Origin: Paenibacillus prosopidis
GTDB taxonomy: Bacteria; Bacillota; Bacilli; Paenibacillales; Paenibacillaceae
DNA: 64,000 bases
Assembly: GCF_003337375.1 (NCBI RefSeq)
Contig: NZ_QPJD01000010.1
Coordinates: forward strand, 203,268-267,267
Direction: 5' to 3'
The notes beneath the pieces were generated by a model. The model was not told the origin of the DNA and did no database searches. It was given only the letters and a program-made list of their open reading frames with translations. This document shows positions 33,591 to 42,892 of the stretch, piece after piece. Within the stretch, counting starts at the first letter, position 1. The number at the start of each line of letters is the position of its first letter. The translations under genes and the position numbers were made by a program.

Positions 33591-34310
33591 ATGAAGTTTA
33601 AATTGTTTAAAGACCGTAAAGGTAAAGCCGATCAGGCTAAAAATAACAAGTTTGTTAAGCTTGGACGCGAAATTTATGTACAAGCCCGCAGAGGCGGACC
33701 AAACCAGGATGCAAACTTCGGACTGAAGACCGCGATTGCCAATGCAAGGGCAGAACAAATGCCTAATGATAACATTGAACGGGCAATAAAGAAGGCTGCC
33801 GGTGCCGGCGAAGGAGTCGAGTACGAGGAAATAATGTACGAAGGCTATGGCCCTGGCGGAGTAGCTATTATGGTAAAATGCTTGACGGATAATCGAAACC
33901 GTACCGCTGCCGACGTTCGTTCCGCTTTCAATAAACGCGGCGGAAACATGGGTGAGAGCGGCTGCGTAGCCTACATGTTTGATCACAAAGGGCTGCTCGT
34001 TGTCGACCGCGAAGCGCATGAGACGGATGAGGATACGATGATGATGGTTGCTTTGGAAGCCGGCGCGGAGGACGTAGTCGTGAATGACGACAGCTTTGAA
34101 ATTTTGACCCACCCGCATGAGTTTGAGCAGGTGAAGACCGCTTTGGAGAAGGAAGGCTACACTTTCGTAAACGCCGGCGTTCGTTGGCTTCCGCAAAATA
34201 TCGTAAAGGTTGAAGGCGAGAACGCGGACAAGCTGCTTAAAATGATGGATGCTTTCGAGGATAATGACGATGTTCAAGATGTGTTCTCGAACTTTGAAAT
34301 AAACGAGTAA
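33591..34310 (+). CDS. YebC/PmpR-family protein (YeeN-type)
   Basis: A 239-residue member of the TACO1/YebC family. It has the conserved opening KFKLFKDRKGKADQAKNNKFVKLGREI, ANARAEQMPNDNIERAIKKA, YEGYGPGGVAIMV and DNRNRTAADVRSAFNKRGG. Family members were long called transcription regulators; recent work links them to ribosome rescue at proline stretches. ATG 33591 follows GGGGAG and matches homologues; 11 extra codons upstream are open. Confidence 0.9.
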   Translation: MKFKLFKDRKGKADQAKNNKFVKLGREIYVQARRGGPNQDANFGLKTAIANARAEQMPNDNIERAIKKAAGAGEGVEYEEIMYEGYGPGGVAIMVKCLTDNRNRTAADVRSAFNKRGGNMGESGCVAYMFDHKGLLVVDREAHETDEDTMMMVALEAGAEDVVVNDDSFEILTHPHEFEQVKTALEKEGYTFVNAGVRWLPQNIVKVEGENADKLLKMMDAFEDNDDVQDVFSNFEINE

Positions 34311-34330
34311 GATATAGCTGCGCAAATAAG

Positions 34331-34375
34331 CAAGGGCTGCTCCTAAGAGTATAATCTCTTTTGGAGCAGCCCTTG
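34331..34375. terminator. Bidirectional terminator between yebC-like and MFS genes
   Basis: Perfect 13-bp stem CAAGGGCTGCTCC/GGAGCAGCCCTTG between converging genes. Confidence 0.75.
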
Positions 34376-34391
34376 TCTGCAAGCGGTGCGG

Positions 34392-35579
34392 TTATCGGTC
34401 AGCGCGGCTGAAATAATGATAGGAGAGAAAACCGACTGCTGCTACCAGCGCGAAGCCGGTACCCATCTGGAAAAAGGTTTCCCGGCCAAAATGCTCGTAA
34501 ACGAATCCTCCGAACATACCGCTAATGACACCGGCTAGCCCCGTCCATACAACGGCATAAACCGCTTGTCCGGACGCGCGGTACTCGTCGGGAATGAGAT
34601 GCGAGAGGTAACGAAGAGCGGTCGAGAAATAGATACCGAACGAGATGCTGTGCATCGCTTGCGTAGCGACTACCCAGCGTGGATCTTGAATGTCGCTAAG
34701 CAGCCATAGCCGAACCGCATACATAACGGAGGCAATCATTAGCAGAGGCAGCTCTTTGAATTTATGGCCGTACTTGCCGAGTAGAAATAAGATCGGAATT
34801 TCACTCATGGCAGAAACGAGCCATGCGAGTCCAACAAGCGAATCGCTGGCACCCATCTGACGCATCGTTACGGCTAGAAAACCTTCGTACATCCGATGGG
34901 GAATGGATACGGTAAGAATAATTAAGAAAAAGAGCAAAACATCTCTTTGGCGAATGAGTTTGAAGAAGCCGGAAAAATCTATTTTTCGCGCGCTTCCTTG
35001 ATAATCTTTTATGAATGTAGTTAACCCTAACGTAATCGCTATCGTGCAGAGCGCTAACGGAAGTGTCCAATGCGAGCCGATCTGTTTTAAAATAAGTCCG
35101 AACGTATAAGCGGTGACCGCAAAGCCAAGCGATCCGAAAATTCGAATGAGCGCATAAGGCGTGCCCGTGTATTGGCTTGATAATAAAAGTAAACTGTCAC
35201 TCAGCGGATTTATTGGCGTTTGAAAAAAATAAAAGCCCATCATAACAAGACAGACAAGGGCAAAATGCTCAATGGGGAGTAAAAGGGAAATCATGACGAG
35301 CTGGCCGAACAAAAGCAGCATGAGCAGTTTTTTGATCGTTCTGAATTTGTCGCTTGCCATGCCGAGTATAAGGTTAGCGAAAATAGAAATAAATGGCCCC
35401 GTCGAGTAGATAATACCGATCTGCTGCTCCGAAAATCCGCGATCCAAAAAATAAAGCGGGATAAAGGATACGACCATTGCGGCGGTGGAATAGGCGGAGA
35501 AGCTGAAAATTCTGAGCGACAACGTCTCTTTGCGTGCTGTAGGTGACCGCTCTGCCCGGACCGTGTCTGTTTTGTCCAT
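34392..35579 (-). CDS. MFS transporter (LacY/NupG-like 'MFS_1_like' group)
   Basis: About 395 residues and 12 predicted helices, with GMASDKFRTIKKLL as the loop 2-3 motif and a long central loop (DYQGSARKIDFSGFFKLIRQRD). The SLGFAVTAYTFG helix and the C-half YGHKFKELPLL resemble B. subtilis YwbF and sugar/nucleoside symporters. Substrate unknown. ATG 35579 is chosen because it follows GGAGTGAG and lies just downstream of a good promoter; the reading frame continues far upstream into the divergent gene, which is not credible coding. Confidence 0.82.
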   Translation of the reverse strand: MDKTDTVRAERSPTARKETLSLRIFSFSAYSTAAMVVSFIPLYFLDRGFSEQQIGIIYSTGPFISIFANLILGMASDKFRTIKKLLMLLLFGQLVMISLLLPIEHFALVCLVMMGFYFFQTPINPLSDSLLLLSSQYTGTPYALIRIFGSLGFAVTAYTFGLILKQIGSHWTLPLALCTIAITLGLTTFIKDYQGSARKIDFSGFFKLIRQRDVLLFFLIILTVSIPHRMYEGFLAVTMRQMGASDSLVGLAWLVSAMSEIPILFLLGKYGHKFKELPLLMIASVMYAVRLWLLSDIQDPRWVVATQAMHSISFGIYFSTALRYLSHLIPDEYRASGQAVYAVVWTGLAGVISGMFGGFVYEHFGRETFFQMGTGFALVAAVGFLSYHYFSRADR

Positions 35580-35625
35580 ATTTGGTTGCTCACTCCATCT
35601 CTGTTCAATAAACAATATGGTAAAT

Positions 35626-35654
35626 AGTATAGCATGGATTAACATTCGTATAAA
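35626..35654 (-). promoter_or_regulatory. Promoter of the MFS gene
   Basis: Minus strand TTTATA, 17 bp, TATACT with a TGC extension. It fixes the translation start downstream, at 35579. Confidence 0.55.
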
Positions 35655-35714
35655 TGAGATTTGAAGCTGGATTATTATGAGTTGAAATGGTACATTTATG
35701 TGTGGAGGTTTACT

Positions 35715-36032
35715 ATGGGAGCGTATCGTTTTGACTGGGATGAGCGGCTTCGGATCCGAATTCCTGTGCTTGAAGCGGAATGGGAGCAGTACGAGGCATC
35801 CGAGCAGCTGGCGATTGTCGAGCAATGGGAGATCATACGCGGAACAATTCCTGACCGCGTCATGGAGTTTGAACAGCTCATTAATGTGAAGCAATCGCAG
35901 CTGTTTGAGGAGGAAAGCTTTGAGCAATCTTGTATACTAAACTATGATATTGCCGATTATGCAAGTAGGATTAACGATTTGCACATTTGGTATCGCATCG
36001 ATCAGGAATTGGAATCGCGCCGACATTCATGA
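35715..36032 (+). CDS. Conserved hypothetical acidic protein
   Basis: A 105-residue soluble protein rich in Glu and Trp, mostly helical (MGAYRFDWDERLRIRIPVLE, then QLAIVEQWEIIRGTIPDRVME). The TGGAGG site sits seven bases before ATG 35715, so the upstream 18 codons are left out. No family recognised. It ends 25 bases before the GTG start of the YtpB-like gene, whose RBS lies between the two, so the pair is likely cotranscribed. Confidence 0.6.
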   Translation: MGAYRFDWDERLRIRIPVLEAEWEQYEASEQLAIVEQWEIIRGTIPDRVMEFEQLINVKQSQLFEEESFEQSCILNYDIADYASRINDLHIWYRIDQELESRRHS

Positions 36033-36057
36033 ACATGATTTTGAGGAGGGGTGCGCC

Positions 36058-37140
36058 GTGAGATTAACGACTTTATCAGGAAATCGGGTGCCCCAAGGAC
36101 CGATAAAGCTCATGCATCGCATATATAAATATGTTCTTCCTGAAGTGGAGCGGGAGCTGGAGCAGCTTCGCCGCTTTGCACAGCGGATACCCGATCTTGA
36201 GCTGCGAACACAGGCGCTTGCCAGCATGGACAGCAAAAAGTTCCATTGTCAGGGCGGCGGTGTATACGCGGCGGCTAACCTTGAGCGTCGGCACGTGCTC
36301 ATTCCGCTAATCGTAGCTCTTCAGACGATTAGCGACTACTTGGACAATCTATGTGATCGAAGCACTTCACTAAATCCGGATGATTTTCGTTTATTGCATC
36401 AATCCATGCTCGATGCCGTTAATCCCGAAGCGGAGCTTCAGGATTATTATGCATTTCGAAGCGAGAATGACGATGGAGGCTATTTGCACCATTTGGTTCG
36501 GACCTGCCAGCTCCATGCGGCGCAGCTGCCTTCCTATAGCAGCGTGCAGCAGCATGTAACAGAGCTCGTTGCGCTATACGGCGATCTCCAGGTGTACAAG
36601 CATATTCGCAAAGATTTGCGCGAATCGCAGCTGCTTGCTTGGTGGGAGCTGCATCGTAACAACTATCCGAATCTGCAGTGGAATGAGTTTGCTGCCGCAA
36701 CCGGATCGACGCTCGGGATGTTTATGCTGTTTCTAGCCGCAAGTGAGGATAGGCTTTCTGAGCGGGATGCAGCAACGATAAAGTGTATTTATTTTCCGCA
36801 CGTATGCGGCTTGCATATATTGCTCGATTACTTAATCGATCAGGAAGAGGATTATGCCGGCGGCGACCTTAACTTTTGCAATTACTATGATAATGAAAGT
36901 CTGCTTGTTGAGCGTCTCGGCACGATAGTGAATCGAGCTCGGGAGGATGTGAAGCAGCTTCCGGCTTCCCGTTTCCACCGTTTGATTATTGAAGGGCTAT
37001 TAGCCTTGTATTTGTCAGACCCGAAGGTTCGCCACCAGGCGGATGTGCGAGATGTTTCTCGGAAGCTAATGAAGAACAGTCCGCTGACGCGTCTGTTTTT
37101 TCTCATCAACAGCATCTGGATTCGGAAACAACAGGCTTAA
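36058..37140 (+). CDS. ytpB: DUF2600 terpene synthase, tetraprenyl-beta-curcumene synthase-like (YtpB)
   Basis: A 360-residue protein, close to the 367 of B. subtilis YtpB. That enzyme cyclises C35 heptaprenyl diphosphate to tetraprenyl-beta-curcumene, the start of the sesquarterpenes found in spore-formers. The aspartate-rich motif SDYLDNLCDR (about residue 105) and a second acidic motif LIDQEEDYAGGDLN are the expected Mg-diphosphate sites. Other conserved pieces are KFHCQGGGVYA and YFPHVCGLHILLDY. The GTG start at 36058 has GAGGAGGGG upstream. No squalene-hopene-type cyclase gene is in the window, so the second step would be elsewhere. Confidence 0.85.
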   Translation: MRLTTLSGNRVPQGPIKLMHRIYKYVLPEVERELEQLRRFAQRIPDLELRTQALASMDSKKFHCQGGGVYAAANLERRHVLIPLIVALQTISDYLDNLCDRSTSLNPDDFRLLHQSMLDAVNPEAELQDYYAFRSENDDGGYLHHLVRTCQLHAAQLPSYSSVQQHVTELVALYGDLQVYKHIRKDLRESQLLAWWELHRNNYPNLQWNEFAAATGSTLGMFMLFLAASEDRLSERDAATIKCIYFPHVCGLHILLDYLIDQEEDYAGGDLNFCNYYDNESLLVERLGTIVNRAREDVKQLPASRFHRLIIEGLLALYLSDPKVRHQADVRDVSRKLMKNSPLTRLFFLINSIWIRKQQA

Positions 37141-37170
37141 ATATAAATGAACAATGTGGAGGAATGAACC

Positions 37171-38139
37171 ATGTCTGCAGTCAAATCAATCGCAGTACTG
37201 ACAAGCGGAGGAGATTCGCAAGGAATGAACGCAGCCGTTCGTGCTGTCGTAAGAAGCGCTTTATTTCACGGTTTGGACGTTTACGGCGTGCAACGCGGTT
37301 ACCAGGGACTGATTAACGATGATTTACGTCAAATGGATTTACGCAGCGTAGGCGATATTATCCAACGCGGCGGAACGATTCTGCAAACGGCACGCTGTAA
37401 AGAATTTATGACAGCGGAAGGCCAGCAGCGCGGCGCGGAGGTGCTTCGCTCAAGAGGCATTGACGGGCTCGTAGTAATCGGCGGCGATGGCTCTTATCAA
37501 GGGGCAAATAAGCTAAGCAAGCTTGGCATTAAGACGATGGGTCTGCCGGGCACGATCGATAATGATATTCCTTTTACTGATATTACGATCGGTTTTGACA
37601 CAGCCGTTAGCATCGTTGTCGACGCTATCAACAAAATCCGCGATACGATGTCCTCGCACGAGCGTTCTTCCATAGTCGAGGTTATGGGACGCCATTGCGG
37701 AGATATCGCGCTGCATGCAGGACTTGCAAGCGGTGCTGAGACGATTCTCGTGCCGGAGGTTCCATTCGAGCTTAGCGAGGTTGCTGAGCGGATGAAGACG
37801 AACTTTGCCAAAGGCAAGCGTCACAGTATAATCGTCGTTGCAGAGGGCGCAGGCAAAGGCGAGGAGGTTGCAAGGCAAATTACAGCTGACTGCGGAATTG
37901 AACCGCGAGTTACCGTTCTCGGCCACATTCAGCGGGGCGGTACGCCAACTGCGATTGATCGTATACTGGCAAGCCGCTTAGGTGATTTTGCGGTAAGACA
38001 GCTGATGGCGGGAGATTCCGGTAAAGCTTGCGGCGTCGTTCGCGGAGAGCTTACGACAACGGACATTGATACCGTAGTTAATTCAAAAAAGCCGTTCGAC
38101 ATGAACATGTATGAGCTGGCGATCCGTCTATCCCAATAA
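37171..38139 (+). CDS. pfkA: ATP-dependent 6-phosphofructokinase
   Basis: Phosphorylates fructose 6-phosphate, the committed step of glycolysis. The 322-residue protein has the bacterial length. It has LTSGGDSQGMNAAVRAVV, VIGGDGSYQGA (ATP site; glycine rather than the aspartate of PPi enzymes), GLPGTIDNDIPFTD with the catalytic aspartate, and EVMGRHCGDIALHAG. The ATP type is supported by G in GGDGS and in PGTIDND. It sits alone, without the accA-accD-pyk neighbours usual in Bacillus, so it may be one of two copies. It starts 30 bases after the ytpB-like gene. Confidence 0.93.
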   Translation: MSAVKSIAVLTSGGDSQGMNAAVRAVVRSALFHGLDVYGVQRGYQGLINDDLRQMDLRSVGDIIQRGGTILQTARCKEFMTAEGQQRGAEVLRSRGIDGLVVIGGDGSYQGANKLSKLGIKTMGLPGTIDNDIPFTDITIGFDTAVSIVVDAINKIRDTMSSHERSSIVEVMGRHCGDIALHAGLASGAETILVPEVPFELSEVAERMKTNFAKGKRHSIIVVAEGAGKGEEVARQITADCGIEPRVTVLGHIQRGGTPTAIDRILASRLGDFAVRQLMAGDSGKACGVVRGELTTTDIDTVVNSKKPFDMNMYELAIRLSQ

Positions 38140-38149
38140 GGGTAATAAA

Positions 38150-38200
38150 AAAGCCTTATGTCCAAGCAGTGATTGCAACTGCCGGACATAAGGCTTTCAT
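38150..38200 (+). terminator. Terminator of pfkA
   Basis: Perfect 14-bp stem AAAGCCTTATGTCC/GGACATAAGGCTTT. Confidence 0.75.
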
Positions 38201-38243
38201 CTGTAAATAACTTAATATTATATTCAGAGGTGGTAACTCAAAA

Positions 38244-38453
38244 ATGTTTTTATACAAAATCGAAGTTGAGCTTGCCGACAAAATGGCTTACCTTATCATA
38301 CTTGCAGAAACAGATGAGAAAGCGTTCGATGTCGTGGAGAGCCACATTGAGCGTCATTTTATTAAAAAGCCTGAGATTCGCTCCATCGCCCTTGTAGAGA
38401 AAAAGAGAACGGAAGCCGGCAATGGCTACGTCATTGAAGGTGCTTTCCATTAG
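38244..38453 (+). CDS. DUF3906 family small protein
   Basis: A 69-residue protein matching DUF3906 along its whole length: MFLYKIEVELADKMAYLIIL, AETDEKAFDVVESHI, RHFIKKPEIRSIALVEKKR, GNGYVIEG. The family is restricted to Bacillales and has no known role. AGAGGTGG lies before the ATG. Flanked by terminators on both sides, so it is monocistronic. Confidence 0.85.
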   Translation: MFLYKIEVELADKMAYLIILAETDEKAFDVVESHIERHFIKKPEIRSIALVEKKRTEAGNGYVIEGAFH

Positions 38454-38462
38454 CCTTATTCT

Positions 38463-38505
38463 AAAAACGTCCATTTCCGCTGTTACAACGGGAATGGACG
38501 TTTTT
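38463..38505. terminator. Bidirectional terminator between DUF3906 and the glycosidase-like gene
   Basis: AAAAACGTCCATT/AATGGACGTTTTT, perfect 13-bp stem with A and T runs on both sides. Confidence 0.85.
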
Positions 38506-38518
38506 CATTACCTATGTG

Positions 38519-39715
38519 CTATTTATACGCGACACCGGGCGAATATTTGTTGCCGGCGTTCCAGAGTAAATATTCTTTGACGCCAGTATCATGCAATGCC
38601 TTGATTTGAGCTTCAACCTCGGCTTTTCCATATTTCACATAATGACCGCTACCAAGCCAGCTTGCAGTAAAATCTTGAATCCATGGACGAATGATCGGCT
38701 TTAATTCGCCTGTAGATTCAAGCTTCTTATGAGTATCTACCATTGCGCCTTTGATCGTCTCGTATGGGCTCCTGTCGGGATCCTTCTGCTTAAACCACCC
38801 TGTACTATAGTGACTCGGATATACCATTGGCGATATGACATGTACATCATTCGAAATTTTGACAAAATCCTGACCGATGCCTTCGGCTGCGGGAACCGAT
38901 GCGGCATAGCCGAATATATCGACAGAAACGCGTACTCCGAGCGGCTCAAGCTGCTCACGGGCATATTTGACGAAGCCAGTAACAGCGTCTACGCGGCTTT
39001 CCTCTGTTTTGTTAAAGGTAAGCGCTGCCGCTTTTTTCTCAAAGCCTTCGGGAAAACGCACGTAATCAAATTGAATTTCTTTAAATCCAAGCTTTGCGGC
39101 TTCCTTTGCTACAGCGATATTATACTCCCAAACATCTTTGCGGTACGGATTGACGAAGCTTTCGCCGCGGCCGTTCTTCCATACGGTTCCGTCCTGATGA
39201 AGGAAGGAGAGCTCCGGCTGTTTGCGCGCAAGCACCGTATCTTTGAAAACAACGATCCTAGCGATCGGATAAATGCTGTGCTGCTTGAGAGTGGCGAGCA
39301 GCACACCGATGTCTTTAATAAATTTTTTAGGGGTTCCGACCACTAATAATTCAGGGGTCGTCGTTGGATATGTAATATATCCGTTGTCATCTTTGATATC
39401 AATAACCATGCCGTTTAGCTCAGTATCGTCCAGCAATTTTATTAATGATTCCAAACGCGAGCCGCCTGCGCTATGCGCAGTTACGTATATTCCTTTGATT
39501 GGGGGAGTATCCGGCTGCGGATCCTTCTTAATGCCTGTTGCTTCTGGTTTTCCCGTATCTTCGCCGCCGATGGCGGCACTGTCCGGCCCAATAATCGTTT
39601 GACCAGCTGCGGAATTCACGTAGGCAACAGCTAATTGCTTGGCTGCGTCACTGCCATCTCCACTCCCGGTGAGCAAATTGTACAGCAGCACCAAACTTGA
39701 AATAATGATGTCCAT
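38519..39715 (-). CDS. Putative glycoside hydrolase (DUF4015), exported
   Basis: About 398 residues. An N-terminal hydrophobic segment (IIISSLVLLYNLL) would anchor or export the protein. A linker follows, then the DUF4015 TIM barrel: IKGIYVTAHSAGG, ELNGMVIDIKDDNGYITYPT, YPIARIVVFKD, FKEIQFDYVRFPEG, VSVDIFGYAA and VISPMVYPSHY. The acids in FDYVRFPEG are the likely catalytic region. Substrate unknown; a cell-surface polysaccharide is the natural guess. ATG 39715 follows GGGGAGAGAG; 22 upstream codons are left out. Confidence 0.78.
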   Translation of the reverse strand: MDIIISSLVLLYNLLTGSGDGSDAAKQLAVAYVNSAAGQTIIGPDSAAIGGEDTGKPEATGIKKDPQPDTPPIKGIYVTAHSAGGSRLESLIKLLDDTELNGMVIDIKDDNGYITYPTTTPELLVVGTPKKFIKDIGVLLATLKQHSIYPIARIVVFKDTVLARKQPELSFLHQDGTVWKNGRGESFVNPYRKDVWEYNIAVAKEAAKLGFKEIQFDYVRFPEGFEKKAAALTFNKTEESRVDAVTGFVKYAREQLEPLGVRVSVDIFGYAASVPAAEGIGQDFVKISNDVHVISPMVYPSHYSTGWFKQKDPDRSPYETIKGAMVDTHKKLESTGELKPIIRPWIQDFTASWLGSGHYVKYGKAEVEAQIKALHDTGVKEYLLWNAGNKYSPGVAYK

Positions 39716-39804
39716 TATGCTCTCTCCCCCGCTTGCTATTCTGTTCAGATTATAAAGCAGATCGCATGTCCGGGTCACCAATTTTTTTGAACCTGAAACA
39801 AAAA

Positions 39805-39829
39805 GCCAGCCGAGTTTAACTCGACTGGC
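39805..39829 (-). terminator. Terminator of the 64-residue gene
   Basis: GCCAG-CGAGTT hairpin (one mismatch). On the minus strand it is followed by TTTTTGTTT. Confidence 0.7.
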
Positions 39830-39856
39830 ATGTAAATAATTCTATGTCCCGCATTG

Positions 39857-40051
39857 TCATTGTAACAAAGCTTCTCTCTGCTGATTGCAAATACTGTGCT
39901 GCACAATTTCCATTGCGTCAGCTGGTTCAAGTAAGGCGAGTCCGTCACGCAGCACGATGCTGATGTCCATTTCACGTTCAGTAAGAAAAGGACTAAGCTC
40001 TGGGGCAAGCTTCTCTACAATTTGAGACAATTTGACCGTTTCCATATCCAT
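39857..40051 (-). CDS. Small hypothetical protein
   Basis: A 64-residue acidic, leucine-rich and mostly helical protein (MDMETVKLSQIVEKLAPELS, then REMDISIVLRDGLALL). AGGGTGATG lies before the ATG and a good terminator follows, which supports it as a real gene. No family recognised. Confidence 0.5.
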   Translation of the reverse strand: MDMETVKLSQIVEKLAPELSPFLTEREMDISIVLRDGLALLEPADAMEIVQHSICNQQREALLQ

Positions 40052-40190
40052 TGAGCATCACCCTTTCATATTTAATGTTCAGGGGAAATCATATGGCAAG
40101 AAACCAAAAGCTACGGGATACACACATTATAGCAGGATCATTTTCAAAAACATAGGGATACTGAGCAAAATCCATGTTTGCGTATATGGT

Positions 40191-41030
40191 TTACTCCTTG
40201 CTCCTCGAGAAGTCGCCAATTATGCCTACGGTTTCCACTATGTTTATGAAGGCATGCGGGTCGATTAATGTAATTGTTTTGCTTAACTCTGCTACTTCGT
40301 ATTTCGTTCGTACAGTCATCAACATATCGCGCTCTATAGAAGAATATGCGCCGCGTGTTTTTATAATCGTAATGCCGCGCGGATGCGAGAGCAGCTTGGA
40401 GAGCAGCTCATCGGTTTTGGTCGTAATAATGAATGCAGTTACTTTAATATGCCGCACGTGAATGAGATCGACCACTTTACCAGCTGTATAAATCGACAGG
40501 AGCGAATACAAGGCAAGATCCCAGTTTTCCGTAAACAGGACAAGAACAGCGATGACGAGGCCATTTAATATAAAGATAATCATGCCTACCGGTAAATCGC
40601 GTTTGCGTGTAACGATCGACGCAATAATGTCGAAGCCGCCGGATGAGCCTCCGTAACGTAACGTCAAACCGCTGCCGAATCCAACAATAATGCCGCCGAA
40701 AACAGCTCCAAGTACAATGTCATACGCAATTTTTTCTGCAGGAATGAGTTGCATGAACAAGGTAGATGCTATTACGGTGTAAATGCTCCAAAAAATAAAT
40801 CGATGGCCTACTGCGAACCAACCCCAAATAAGCACTGGTAAATTCAATACCAGATAAAGCCAGCCGATGTTCCCTCCGGTTATATAACCAATCATCATGG
40901 AAATACCGGATATTCCGCCGCTTAACAGTTGATGCGGAATGAGAAACAGGTTGAAGCCGATAGCTATAAGGAAAGCGCCGAGAGTCATGATCGGAATAGT
41001 AACAAGGTAACGCAGGGAGTGGGGATTCAT
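40191..41030 (-). CDS. YitT family membrane protein (DUF161 plus DUF2179)
   Basis: A 279-residue protein. Five or six helices occupy the first 190 residues, including the hallmarks LLSGGISGISMMIGY and YGGSSGGFDIIASIV. The C-terminal DUF2179 domain is cytoplasmic (KTDELLSKLLSHPRGITIIKTRGAYS, LIDPHAFINIVETVGIIG). Paralogues are numerous in Bacillales; the transported substrate is unknown. TTGGAGCGA precedes the ATG. Divergent from the helicase gene. Confidence 0.88.
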   Translation of the reverse strand: MNPHSLRYLVTIPIMTLGAFLIAIGFNLFLIPHQLLSGGISGISMMIGYITGGNIGWLYLVLNLPVLIWGWFAVGHRFIFWSIYTVIASTLFMQLIPAEKIAYDIVLGAVFGGIIVGFGSGLTLRYGGSSGGFDIIASIVTRKRDLPVGMIIFILNGLVIAVLVLFTENWDLALYSLLSIYTAGKVVDLIHVRHIKVTAFIITTKTDELLSKLLSHPRGITIIKTRGAYSSIERDMLMTVRTKYEVAELSKTITLIDPHAFINIVETVGIIGDFSRSKE

Positions 41031-41126
41031 TGCAATCGCTCCAATGCAACCAAAGTGAAAATATTGGTTTATTTGTAACCCTTAGTATGTCTTTCTTTGG
41101 TTTACTGGTATTCATGATTGAATCTG

Positions 41127-41135
41127 TGCTATAAT
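41127..41135 (+). promoter_or_regulatory. Extended -10 promoter of the DEAD-box helicase gene
   Basis: TGCTATAAT, about 50 bases before the TTG start. No good -35. Confidence 0.5.
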
Positions 41136-41185
41136 GGTTTGGATATTCTTAAGTAGGCTGCAGATAAAAGGAGTTTGAGAAAAGT

Positions 41186-42787
41186 TTGAAAACATTTGCT
41201 GAATTTGGCTTGGAACCGAAAGTGTTACAAGCAATTACTGAACTTGGATTCGAGGAATCTACCCCGATTCAAGACAAAGCGATCCCTATTGCAATGGCAG
41301 GAAGAGATCTAATTGGCCAAGCACAGACGGGTACAGGAAAGACAGCGGCATTCGGAATTCCGCTCATTAACAAAATTCCGACAAGCGAGGAACGCATTGT
41401 CGCATTAATAATGACGCCAACCCGTGAACTCGCAATCCAAGTGGCTGACGAGATCGGGAAGTTAACTCGATACAAAGGTCTTCGCTCATTGCCGATTTAC
41501 GGTGGACAAGAGATTGGCCGTCAAATCCGCGCATTGAAGAAGAAACCACAAATCATCATCGGTACACCAGGACGTTTGCTTGACCACATCAACCGTAAGA
41601 CGATTCGTCTTGAAGATGTACAAACTGTCATTTTAGACGAAGCTGATGAAATGCTTGACATGGGCTTCATGGAGGATATTCAATCTATCCTGAAGCAAGT
41701 ACCTGAAGAGCGTCATACGATGCTGTTCTCCGCTACAATGCCAAGCAACATCCAAAAATTAGCACAACAGTTTCTGAAAGATCCGGAGCATGTATCGGTT
41801 ATCCCGAAACAAGTAACGGCACCTTTAATCGATCAAGCTTACATCGAAGTGCACGAGCGTCAGAAGTTCGAAGCGCTAAGCCGGTTGCTTGATATGGAAT
41901 CACCGGAACTTGCTATTATTTTTGGACGTACAAAGCGTCGTGTAGATGAGCTGAGCGAAGCGCTTCAAAAACGCGGATATTCCGCTGACGGCTTGCACGG
42001 CGATTTGTCTCAAAATCAACGCGATAGCGTAATGCGCAAATTCCGCGACGGCAGCATTGATGTATTGGTAGCAACAGACGTTGCTGCACGTGGTCTGGAC
42101 GTATCTGGCGTAACGCACGTAATCAACTTTGACCTTCCGCAAGATCCTGAGAGCTACGTTCACCGTATCGGTCGTACGGGCCGCGCCGGTAAGGAAGGTA
42201 CGGCTTGGTCGTTCGTCACACCACGTGAGACTGATCACCTGCACTTCATTGAGAAAATAACGCGTCAGAAGATGAACCGTAAGCCGCTTCCAAGCATTGC
42301 CGAAGCGATTGAAGGTAAGCAGCGTGTAACGGCTGAACGCATATTGGAAATCGTCCAAAACGACGAATTCTCGGAATACAAAGCAATTTCGATTCAATTG
42401 CTGGAGCAATACGATTCCGTTCACCTTCTGTCAGCAGCGATTAAACTGCTTACAGGCGAGAAGAAAAATGTTGACGTTGAATTGACTCCTGAAGAACCTC
42501 TGCGCGCTAAAAAACGCAGACCGGACATTCGTTCGAACGGACGTCCATTCAACCGCAGCGGAGGCTCCTCGTACGGCGGCAACCGCAGTGGTGGTACTGG
42601 TGGTACTGGCGGCGGCGGCTACCGTGGACGCGATGACAGACGCAGCGGCAGCAGCGCAGGTGCCAGCTCGCGCGGCAGCTACGAGAACCGTGGCGGCAGC
42701 GGCGGTTACGGCGGCAAGAGAAGCAGCGAGGGACGCACTGAAAACCGTCGTCCTAAGAGCAACTCTGAAGGCTTCGTAAATAATTAA
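41186..42787 (+). CDS. cshA: DEAD-box RNA helicase, CshA-like
   Basis: A 533-residue ATP-dependent RNA helicase for ribosome assembly, mRNA decay and cold adaptation. All motifs are present: Q motif near [16 protein letters not shown] (I), PTRELA (Ia), TPGRLLDH (Ib), DEADEML (II), SATMPS (III), [21 protein letters not shown] (V) and [10 protein letters not shown] (VI). Residues about 440-533 form a basic Gly/Ser/Arg-rich tail with repeated GG and RGG-like units, typical of CshA rather than CshB. Translation starts at TTG 41186 behind AAAAGGAG. Codon use in the core is noticeably optimised, as in highly expressed genes. Confidence 0.92.
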   Translation: MKTFAEFGLEPKVLQAITELGFEESTPIQDKAIPIAMAGRDLIGQAQTGTGKTAAFGIPLINKIPTSEERIVALIMTPTRELAIQVADEIGKLTRYKGLRSLPIYGGQEIGRQIRALKKKPQIIIGTPGRLLDHINRKTIRLEDVQTVILDEADEMLDMGFMEDIQSILKQVPEERHTMLFSATMPSNIQKLAQQFLKDPEHVSVIPKQVTAPLIDQAYIEVHERQKFEALSRLLDMESPELAIIFGRTKRRVDELSEALQKRGYSADGLHGDLSQNQRDSVMRKFRDGSIDVLVATDVAARGLDVSGVTHVINFDLPQDPESYVHRIGRTGRAGKEGTAWSFVTPRETDHLHFIEKITRQKMNRKPLPSIAEAIEGKQRVTAERILEIVQNDEFSEYKAISIQLLEQYDSVHLLSAAIKLLTGEKKNVDVELTPEEPLRAKKRRPDIRSNGRPFNRSGGSSYGGNRSGGTGGTGGGGYRGRDDRRSGSSAGASSRGSYENRGGSGGYGGKRSSEGRTENRRPKSNSEGFVNN

Positions 42788-42793
42788 CAAAAA

Positions 42794-42850
42794 AACCGAG
42801 GAAGTCCGTGATGCCTTGCGGGCATCCGAACCTCCTCGGTTCTTTTTTGA
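42794..42850 (+). terminator. Terminator of the helicase gene
   Basis: AACCGAGGA/TCCTCGGTT outer stem, nested GATGCC/GGGCATC hairpin, then CTTTTTT. Confidence 0.8.
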
Positions 42851-42892
42851 TTAAATCGTGGGAGTAATCTTACTTTTCTGGAGGCAGATCCG

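Noticed and set aside
35580..35927. N-terminal extension of the MFS protein by over 100 residues
   Set aside because: It runs across the gene's own promoter and over the divergent gene; the ATG at 35579 has the ribosome site.
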